Shown here: positions 21,727 to 27,437 of the stretch, piece by piece
Position numbering within the stretch: the first letter of the stretch is position 1
How the letters are laid out: each line of letters begins with the position of its first letter
Source: JBBAFS01 sp041655255
GTDB taxonomy: Bacteria; Spirochaetota; Spirochaetia; Sphaerochaetales; Sphaerochaetaceae
Length of the DNA stretch: 27,437 bases
Assembly: GCA_041655255.1 (NCBI GenBank)
Contig: JBBAFS010000017.1
Span: 1-27,437 of the forward strand
Direction of reading: 5' to 3'
Notes under the pieces: generated by a model
Database searches by the model: none
What the model was told of the DNA's origin: nothing
The model's input: only the letters and a program-made list of their open reading frames with translations
Made by a program: the position numbers and the translations under genes

Positions 21727-22992
21727 ATGAGAGTTCTAGTCTTAGGATCGGGGGCAAAAGATCACGCAATGACGTGGCTGTTCTCCCAAAGTAAGCTTGT
21801 GAAAGGTCTGTATGTTGCTCAAGGTAATGTCGGCACAAGTGAAATTGCTATAAATCTTCCAGAGGTAGACCCTTCATCACCCGAGTCGGTATACGAAGCG
21901 TGTAAGACTCACGGCATTACCTATGTGTTTGTTGGAACTGAAGCACCTTTGTTCACTGGTGTTATTGATTACGTCAATGAACGGGGAATTGAGACATTCG
22001 GCGCCCCAGGTAATGCCCTTATTTTAGAGGGAGATCGTAACTTTGCCCGAACATTTACCAGTAGACACAACATCCCTACCCCTCCATACAAACTGTTTCA
22101 AGATGAGAACACCCTTTCTGAGTATTTAAAGAAACATCCAAAACGGAAATTTGTCTTAAAAAGTAACGCCTTAGCACCTTCAAGAATCATGGTCGACTCA
22201 TGTGATTACGACACGTTGATGGATTTTGGTAAGAAGATGCTTCAAACCGATACCCTGTTACTTGAAGATCATGTCGACGGTCTTCCTATTACGATTACAG
22301 TTTTTACCGATAACAACGGCTATTTGCTTCTCCCTATTGCCAGTGAATACACTAAAAGTGAAGAAGAGGAAGAGGGAGCTCCCACTGGTGGAATGGGCTC
22401 TATTTGTCCTGTACCTCTGAGAGCTCATGTTCAACAACAGATAGTCGATCGTATTATTGAACCTACACTACATGGAATGCGTGTTGAGAAATTTGCCTAC
22501 AAAGGGGTGTTAACCTTTAGTGTTATTTTAGCTGATGATGGGCCTATCTTAGTCGATTACCACGTCCGATTTAACGACCCCGCTATTCAAGCTATTGCCC
22601 CTCTTATAACATCTGATATCGTTGATCTTCTTCAGGCAATGAAAGAGAACACACTCAATGAGTGTACATTAGAAGTCTCATCGAAATCGGCTGTTGCTGT
22701 AGTTGTTGCAAGTGAAGGATATCCAGAACATCCTGTATTAGGAAAAACACTGAAGCCTCTACCCAGATTACTGGCAACAAATCTGCTACACACCATGCCA
22801 AAAGTATTCTACGGTGCTGTAATGGAGAAAGAGGGAAAGGCTGTTACCACCGGAGGAAGAAACGTCACTGTCGTTGGTATTGGCATTAATATTATTGAGG
22901 CAAATAAACAAGCATATAACTACATAGACAATGTTCAATTTGAGGGTTCTTGGTACCGAAAAGATATTGGAAATAAGTTTTTCGAGAACTAA
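21727..22992 (+). CDS. Phosphoribosylamine-glycine ligase (PurD)-like ATP-grasp protein with altered active site
   Basis: PurD joins glycine to phosphoribosylamine with ATP in purine synthesis. This 421-aa protein keeps the fold and length (MRVLVLGSGAKDHAM start, TEAPLFTGV, TGGMGS, YKGVL, RKDIG end). Signature residues are lost: KADGLAAGKG is KSNALAPSR (145-153), the DHKR segment is SEYTK (206-210) followed by a run of Glu, EFNxRFGDPETQ is DYHVRFNDPAIQ (277-288), and EGSK is EGDR. ATP and metal binding are probably changed, so I infer another substrate or no catalysis. The frame is intact with AGGAG 5 nt before the ATG at 21727. No other purine gene is nearby. Confidence 0.8.
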   Translation: MRVLVLGSGAKDHAMTWLFSQSKLVKGLYVAQGNVGTSEIAINLPEVDPSSPESVYEACKTHGITYVFVGTEAPLFTGVIDYVNERGIETFGAPGNALILEGDRNFARTFTSRHNIPTPPYKLFQDENTLSEYLKKHPKRKFVLKSNALAPSRIMVDSCDYDTLMDFGKKMLQTDTLLLEDHVDGLPITITVFTDNNGYLLLPIASEYTKSEEEEEGAPTGGMGSICPVPLRAHVQQQIVDRIIEPTLHGMRVEKFAYKGVLTFSVILADDGPILVDYHVRFNDPAIQAIAPLITSDIVDLLQAMKENTLNECTLEVSSKSAVAVVVASEGYPEHPVLGKTLKPLPRLLATNLLHTMPKVFYGAVMEKEGKAVTTGGRNVTVVGIGINIIEANKQAYNYIDNVQFEGSWYRKDIGNKFFEN

Positions 22993-23720
22993 GAGTTCTG
23001 CCTACGATATTCGTAAAGGATAATTCCAGTAGCTACAGACACATTCAATGAATCAATATGTCCACTTGTTGGAATTGAGATAATGTGATCACACCGTTTA
23101 TGTACCAATTGACCGAGTCCCTCTCCTTCTGAGCCCATCACAATAACACTCTTTGGTGCAAATGATGTCTCAGCGATTGAAGTTCCACTCATATCAGCTC
23201 CGTATACCCAATATCCCTGTTTTTGTAAAAACTCAAGTTCTCTTACTAAGTTAGTCACACTGATAAGAGGAACATACCGTGCAGCACCACTAGAAATTCT
23301 CATCACTGTCTCATTATTTTGGGCACTTCTTCTTTGGGGGATAATCACTGCATCGACTGAAAATTGATCAGCACTTCTCATAATAGCACCCAGGTTTTGA
23401 ACATCAGTAATCCCATCTAATAGTACTACTAATGAGCGCTCTTTCTCTCCTACATGTTCAATGAGCTCATCTAAAGAGCGAATCCTACGCTGTGATGAGG
23501 CAACAAGAACAAGTACTGCCCCTTTATGATCACTACTTGATGAGAGAGAGTCTAACTCTTGGGTAGAGACTGTTTGTACTTTGATGCGGCGTTCGTTTGC
23601 CTGTTGCTCTAATTGAAGATGCCTCTTATTGGGATTGTGCTGGAGATATAACACTGAGCCTTTAGCCGCTGTTTTGAGATTCTCTTCGATTGCATGAAAC
23701 CCAATGATTCGTTTAGCCAT
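22989..23720 (-). CDS. rlmB: 23S rRNA (guanosine-2'-O-)-methyltransferase, TrmH/RlmB family
   Basis: SPOUT-fold methyltransferase acting on rRNA in the cytoplasm. The N-terminal substrate-binding domain (1-75) begins MAKRIIGFHAIEE. The catalytic domain has the three TrmH motifs: LDGITDVQNLGAIMRSAD (motif 1), VMGSEGEGL (motif 2) and IPTSGHIDSLNVSVATGI (motif 3). 243 aa, normal. The ATG at 23720 is chosen, 9 nt after AAAGGGGG; that sequence is the right arm of the dnaJ terminator hairpin. A TTG two codons earlier is possible. It overlaps the convergent purD-like gene by 4 bp. Other family members modify tRNA, so the exact target is not certain. Confidence 0.9.
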   Translation of the reverse strand: MAKRIIGFHAIEENLKTAAKGSVLYLQHNPNKRHLQLEQQANERRIKVQTVSTQELDSLSSSSDHKGAVLVLVASSQRRIRSLDELIEHVGEKERSLVVLLDGITDVQNLGAIMRSADQFSVDAVIIPQRRSAQNNETVMRISSGAARYVPLISVTNLVRELEFLQKQGYWVYGADMSGTSIAETSFAPKSVIVMGSEGEGLGQLVHKRCDHIISIPTSGHIDSLNVSVATGIILYEYRRQNS

Positions 23721-23724
23721 AATC

Positions 23725-23751
23725 AAAAACCCCCTTTATTCGGTAAAGGGG
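23725..23751 (-). terminator. Terminator hairpin built from the end of dnaJ and the rlmB ribosome binding site
   Basis: Minus strand stem CCCCTTTA / TAAAGGGG (8 bp, loop CCGAA) followed by GTTTTTG. The left arm codes for the last dnaJ residues, the right arm contains the dnaJ stop codon TAA and the rlmB Shine-Dalgarno. It should end most grpE-dnaK-dnaJ transcripts and mask rlmB initiation in read-through RNA. Confidence 0.75.
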
Positions 23752-24854
23752 ACTGGCTGAGGATTTGTATTCTCACCAATCTCTTTAGAGAGTTCTCCTA
23801 AGATTTTTTTCGCTTCTCGACTTAATCGCTTTGGAATCTCTACTACTATTTTGATGTATTGATCTCCTCGTTGATCACTACTACTGCGCAATCGAGGTAC
23901 CCCTTTGTTTCTCAGGCGAAGCACTTTTCCATGTTGAGTTCCAGATGGGATATTCACCTTCACTTTCACATCATCAATAGTCATCACTTCAATTTCAGCT
24001 CCTAAAGCTGCTTGAGTCATAGAGATAGGGATTTGAGTATATAAATCGAAGCCTGAACGGACAAAGTATGGATGGGGACGGACATTCACATAGACATATA
24101 AATCCCCAGATGGTCCTCCATTAGGTCCAGCATCTCCCATACCTGAGAGAGTTATTCTGTTTCCAGTATCGACACCGGCAGGAATAGTAACATTGAGTTT
24201 CTGTTTTTTCCGCATTAAGCCAGTTCCGTGACACTCATTACAGGGATTTTCTATGATATATCCTTCACCACCACAGGTGGGACAAGGAGAAGCTATCGAA
24301 AAGAAGCCCGAATTACGTCTCACTTGGCCCACACCGTTACAGGTGGGACACATTTTTTTACCCGATCCATCTTTCACTCCAGATCCTTTACAAGTGGAGC
24401 AGTGAACTTGGTGGGTGTAAGAGACTTCTACTTTTGTACCAAAGACAGCTTCTTTGAAGTCAATGGTGACATCGTATCGTAAAGAAGCACCAGAGGCAGG
24501 ACCACGAGAAGCGCGAGAAGAACCTCCTCCACCTCCAAAGAATTGGTCAAAGATATCTCCAAGTCCTCCGCCGCCAAAGAGATCGCTAAAGTCACGATAG
24601 ACGTTGGTGTAATCTTGGGGTCCCCCAGCATCGACACCGGCAAAACCGTATTGGTCATATGCTTGACGCTTTTCTGAGTCACTGAGTACTTCATAAGCTT
24701 CACTCGCTTCTTTAAAGCGCTCTTCAGCCTCTTTATTGCCAGGGTTTTTATCTGGGTGGTTTGCTACTGCTAGTTTTCGATATGCTTTTTTGATCTCATC
24801 TTGGGAGGCTTGTTTTGAGACTCCCAAGACTTCGTAATAATCCCGTTTAGCCAC
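23736..24854 (-). CDS. dnaJ: Chaperone DnaJ (Hsp40)
   Basis: Co-chaperone that delivers clients to DnaK and stimulates its ATPase. J domain with the HPD motif at 33-35, Gly/Phe-rich linker (about 75-125, including GGGGLGDIF and FGGGGGSS), then four zinc-binding CxxCxGxG repeats at Cys152, Cys169, Cys191 and Cys205, and the two-part C-terminal client-binding domain. 372 aa, type I full length. The start is GTG at 24854, fixed by the canonical MAKRDYYEVLG start; AAAGGAAG upstream is a little distant. It lies 28 bp after dnaK. Confidence 0.97.
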   Translation of the reverse strand: MAKRDYYEVLGVSKQASQDEIKKAYRKLAVANHPDKNPGNKEAEERFKEASEAYEVLSDSEKRQAYDQYGFAGVDAGGPQDYTNVYRDFSDLFGGGGLGDIFDQFFGGGGGSSRASRGPASGASLRYDVTIDFKEAVFGTKVEVSYTHQVHCSTCKGSGVKDGSGKKMCPTCNGVGQVRRNSGFFSIASPCPTCGGEGYIIENPCNECHGTGLMRKKQKLNVTIPAGVDTGNRITLSGMGDAGPNGGPSGDLYVYVNVRPHPYFVRSGFDLYTQIPISMTQAALGAEIEVMTIDDVKVKVNIPSGTQHGKVLRLRNKGVPRLRSSSDQRGDQYIKIVVEIPKRLSREAKKILGELSKEIGENTNPQPVPFTE

Positions 24855-24882
24855 GGTGCAACACTTCCTTTATTTCGAGCTA

Positions 24883-26778
24883 TTAGTCGACAACTTCAAA
24901 GTCGGCATCTTCTACATCATCACCGTGATCAGTAGAATCTTGTGGTGCTTCTTCATCTTCGGCACTTTCAGCTGCAGTGGCTTTATACATCTCTTCAGCG
25001 AGTTTATAAGCGGCTTGTTGGAGTGCCTCAGTGTTCGACTTAATTTCTTCGACACTACCTGAAGACATCGCTTCTTTCAAGCTCTCCATCGCACTTTCAA
25101 TTGCAGATTTCTCTTCTTCGGAGATTTTATCGCCATACTCTTTCAAAGATTTCTCTGTTGAGTACAGTAGGCTATCTGCCTCGTTGCGAACTTCAACTCT
25201 TTCACGCTCTTTTTTATCTTCTTCGGCATGGATCTCGGCATCTTTCACCATCTGATCAATGTCGTTTTCTGAGAGACCTGAGGAAGATTCAATTCTAATT
25301 TTTTGTTCTTTACCAGTTCCTAAATCTTTTGCACTGACGTGGACAATTCCATTTGCGTCGATATCAAATGCAACTTCAATTTGTGGGACTCCTCGTGGAG
25401 CAGCAGGAATTCCAATGAGATCGAAATTACCTAATGTTCGGTTTTGAGAAGCCATCTCCCGCTCTCCTTGAAGAACGTGAATTGAAACGGCAGTTTGTCC
25501 GTCAGCAGCTGTTGAGAAGATTTGACTCTTTCTTGTAGGAATAGTGGTATTTCTTTCAATGAGTTTTGTTGAGATTCCACCAAGAGTCTCAATACCTAAT
25601 GATAAAGGAGTTACGTCTAACAATAAGACATCTTTTACATCTCCACCTAAGATACCACCTTGGATAGCTGCTCCCATGGCAACGACTTCATCGGGGTTTA
25701 CCCCTTTGTGTGGCTCTTTTTTGAAGATCTCTTTTACAATCTCTTGCACAGCAGGGATACGAGTCGATCCACCAACGAGGATGACTTCATCGATATCACT
25801 CGCTTTAAGACCTGCATCTTTAATAGCGTTCATACAAGGCTTACGGCTTCTTTCTACAAGGTCTTTTACCATTTGCTCAAAACGAGCTCGTGATAAGTTC
25901 ATTTGTAAGTGTTTTGGTCCTGAAGCATCAGCTGTGATGTATGGGAGGTTAATTGAGGTATCTTTAGTGCTAGAGAGTTCAATTTTAGCTTTCTCTGCGG
26001 CCTCTCTTAATCTCTGCATAGCCATTTTATCTTTCGAGAGATCGAGTCCACTCTCTTTTTTAAACTCTTCGACAAGCCAATCAATAACCTTTTGGTCGAA
26101 GTCATCTCCACCAAGGTGGGTATCGCCATTGGTCGACTTTACTTCAAACACGCCATCACCAAGTTCCAAAATTGAGATATCAAATGTTCCTCCACCGAGG
26201 TCGTATACAGCAATCTTCTCCTCTTTGGAGGCATCTTTACCCAACCCGTATGCTAAAGCGGCAGCGGTTGGTTCGTTTACGATTCTTTTTACTTCAAGCC
26301 CTGCAATACGACCTGCATCTTTTGTTGCTTGTCGTTGAGCATCATTAAAGTAAGCTGGAACGGTAATAACGGCTTCAGTGATGGTCTCTCCAAGGTAGTC
26401 CTCAGCAGTCTGCTTCATCTTTTGTAAAATAGCTGCGGAAATCTCTTGAGGTGAGTACTCTTTGTCACGCACTGAGAGTCTGATTTCTTCTGAAGGTCCA
26501 CTAATCACTTTATAAGGGAACTTAGAGATCTCTGATGGGATCTCACTAAAACGTCGTCCCATAAAGCGCTTAATTGAGAACACGGTATTCTCAGCGTTTG
26601 TAACAAGCTGGTTCTTAGCTGGTTGTCCTACAAGGCGCTCCCCTTTAGCGGTAAAGCCGACAATCGAGGGAGTTGTTCGTTGTCCTTCAGCGTTTTGAAT
26701 AACTACTGAATCGCCGTTTTCCATAACAGCGACACAAGAGTTGGTTGTACCCAAATCAATTCCTATAATTCTACCCAT
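24883..26778 (-). CDS. dnaK: Chaperone DnaK (Hsp70)
   Basis: ATP-driven chaperone. The nucleotide-binding domain starts IGIDLGTTNSCVAVM and holds AVITVPAYFNDAQRQA, YDLGGGTFDIS and ILVGGSTRIPAVQ. The linker DVLLLDVTPLSLGIE leads to the substrate-binding domain, and the acidic tail ends EDADFEVVD, close to the usual DEEVKK-like/EVVD forms. 631 aa, full length. AAGGAG lies 8 nt before the ATG at 26778. It sits between grpE (76 bp gap) and dnaJ. No CIRCE element is visible in this gap, so heat control, if any, acts upstream of grpE and beyond the window. Confidence 0.98.
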   Translation of the reverse strand: MGRIIGIDLGTTNSCVAVMENGDSVVIQNAEGQRTTPSIVGFTAKGERLVGQPAKNQLVTNAENTVFSIKRFMGRRFSEIPSEISKFPYKVISGPSEEIRLSVRDKEYSPQEISAAILQKMKQTAEDYLGETITEAVITVPAYFNDAQRQATKDAGRIAGLEVKRIVNEPTAAALAYGLGKDASKEEKIAVYDLGGGTFDISILELGDGVFEVKSTNGDTHLGGDDFDQKVIDWLVEEFKKESGLDLSKDKMAMQRLREAAEKAKIELSSTKDTSINLPYITADASGPKHLQMNLSRARFEQMVKDLVERSRKPCMNAIKDAGLKASDIDEVILVGGSTRIPAVQEIVKEIFKKEPHKGVNPDEVVAMGAAIQGGILGGDVKDVLLLDVTPLSLGIETLGGISTKLIERNTTIPTRKSQIFSTAADGQTAVSIHVLQGEREMASQNRTLGNFDLIGIPAAPRGVPQIEVAFDIDANGIVHVSAKDLGTGKEQKIRIESSSGLSENDIDQMVKDAEIHAEEDKKERERVEVRNEADSLLYSTEKSLKEYGDKISEEEKSAIESAMESLKEAMSSGSVEEIKSNTEALQQAAYKLAEEMYKATAAESAEDEEAPQDSTDHGDDVEDADFEVVD

Positions 26779-26838
26779 GGTTTTTTCTCCTTAACAGTCA
26801 CTAACACCTATGATAATTTGTAATTTTTAACGTGAGCT

Positions 26839-26869
26839 AAACCCCTACACTCTATCATTGTGAGGGTTT
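26839..26869 (-). other. Imperfect hairpin between grpE and dnaK
   Basis: Minus strand AAACCC ... CAC / GTG ... GGGTTT-type arms at the end of grpE and just after its stop codon, with an internal loop. No U-run follows. It could be an mRNA processing or stability element that sets dnaK apart from grpE. Confidence 0.3.
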
Positions 26870-27424
26870 GCCGACTTTCACTTTTGCAGTTCGTAAAACT
26901 CTATCATGAAGATAATACCCCTTCTGCAATTCGGCAACAACGGTCTCAGTTTTCCACTCAGAACCCTCTTCCATCATCAGCGCTTCATGCTCGTGGGGAG
27001 AGAATTCGGTTCCGATAATACTATCCATCTGTTTTAGGCCCCAATTTTTTGAGAGCATGTCGAGAATCTGGTTGTAAATCATCTTCACTCCATCGGCATA
27101 CGTTCCAACGTCTCCACCTTCAGATCCAGCTTCAATAGCCCGTTCAAAGTCATCTAAAATGGGGAGTAAGTCTCCAATAAAGCGCTCGTTTGCAAATTGA
27201 ACAGCGCTCTCTTTCTCTCGAAGAAGTCGCTTGCGATAGTTGTCTAAGTCGGCAACTTTTCGCACATACGTCTCTTTTTCTTGTTCAATTTCTCTCTCTA
27301 AGTCTTGAATACGACTTTCGAGAAATGTCACTTGCTCTTCAGATGTAAGGTTCTCAGATTCAGATTGATGCATCTGGTCTTGTAGTTGCTCTTCATTCAT
27401 CTCAGTGTTCACGTTTTTTTCCAT
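26855..27424 (-). CDS. grpE: Nucleotide exchange factor GrpE
   Basis: Homodimeric factor that releases ADP from DnaK. The N-terminal acidic, Gln-rich tail (1-35) is followed by a long coiled coil (about 35-85, LESRIQDLEREIEQEKE), the NYRKRLLREKE segment, LLPILDDFERAI, and the C-terminal beta-wing with SPHEHEALM and a DRVLRTAKVKVGK end. 189 aa, complete. The ATG at 27424 is only 13 bp from the window edge; those bases contain GAGTAA, which could be the end of an upstream gene, often hrcA in this arrangement, but this cannot be shown. It forms an operon with dnaK and dnaJ. Confidence 0.96.
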   Translation of the reverse strand: MEKNVNTEMNEEQLQDQMHQSESENLTSEEQVTFLESRIQDLEREIEQEKETYVRKVADLDNYRKRLLREKESAVQFANERFIGDLLPILDDFERAIEAGSEGGDVGTYADGVKMIYNQILDMLSKNWGLKQMDSIIGTEFSPHEHEALMMEEGSEWKTETVVAELQKGYYLHDRVLRTAKVKVGKPSQ

Positions 27425-27437
27425 ATTTTTGTTACTC

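Noticed and set aside
22651..22680. ACACTC and GAGTGT half-sites inside the purD-like gene as another operator copy
   Set aside because: Half-sites are in reversed order, differently spaced and inside coding sequence.
22985..22999. Inverted repeat AGAACT-AAG-AGTTCT at the purD-like/rlmB junction as a bidirectional terminator
   Set aside because: Only 6 bp with a 3-nt loop and no U-run on either side; too weak to call.
25544..26338. 264-codon open frame on the plus strand opposite dnaK
   Set aside because: dnaK is beyond doubt on the other strand; the antisense frame is Ser/Arg/Pro-rich low-complexity sequence with no recognisable domain, an artefact of codon usage.
26779..26854. CIRCE or other heat-shock operator between grpE and dnaK
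   Set aside because: No TTAGCACTC-N9-GAGTGCTAA-like repeat is present; only partial resemblance of single half-sites.

Overview
The window looks like chromosomal DNA of a diderm, moderately AT-rich bacterium, most likely a spirochaete. This is an inference. It rests on the run S20 - HU - Lnt - CinA - Rho - L31 (I recall a similar Lnt/HU/Rho/L31 neighbourhood in treponemes), a PSP1/RicT protein, a uridine kinase-like protein with a ThrRS-like N-terminus, and Lnt, which implies triacylated lipoproteins. Gene density is very high. There is no gap over 300 bases, and I saw no tRNA or rRNA, insertion sequence, prophage or CRISPR array.

Layout. (1) 1-3350: an unrecognised partial gene leaves the left edge, divergent from a ZIP-family metal transporter; a YihY-type membrane protein and a serine hydrolase of the monoacylglycerol lipase type follow on the minus strand. 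(2) 3360-6990: a YfcE-type phosphodiesterase on the plus strand faces a minus-strand pair, an aldehyde ferredoxin oxidoreductase-like protein without its cluster cysteines and a secreted, probably outer-membrane, beta-rich protein. (3) 7030-10560: the ThrRS-like/P-loop kinase fusion converges on nifS-nifU. (4) 10567-12965: a tightly overlapped operon of a degenerate galactokinase homologue, surE and a Cys-rich YkgJ/YcgN-like protein. (5) 12964-18650: the operon rpsT-hup-lnt-cinA-rho-rpmE, closed by a clear intrinsic terminator. (6) 18664-22992: ricT, divergent from tatD-dusB and a degenerate purD homologue. (7) 22989-27437: grpE-dnaK-dnaJ with rlmB behind a terminator hairpin.

Most of the content is housekeeping: tRNA and rRNA modification, Fe-S assembly, protein folding, transcription termination and lipoprotein maturation. 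The unusual material is three homologues of well-known enzymes (galactokinase, PurD, AOR) that keep the fold signatures but lose signature catalytic or cofactor residues. There is also a palindrome GAGTGT-N5-ACACT(C/T) shared by two divergent promoter regions, two genes that may be translated from leaderless mRNA, and four convergent gene pairs that overlap or abut with no room for an ordinary terminator between them. Promoter calls come from reading by eye and are predictions. Where a Shine-Dalgarno sequence decided it, I trimmed starts (ZIP, YihY, HU, S20, PurD-like, RlmB and others).
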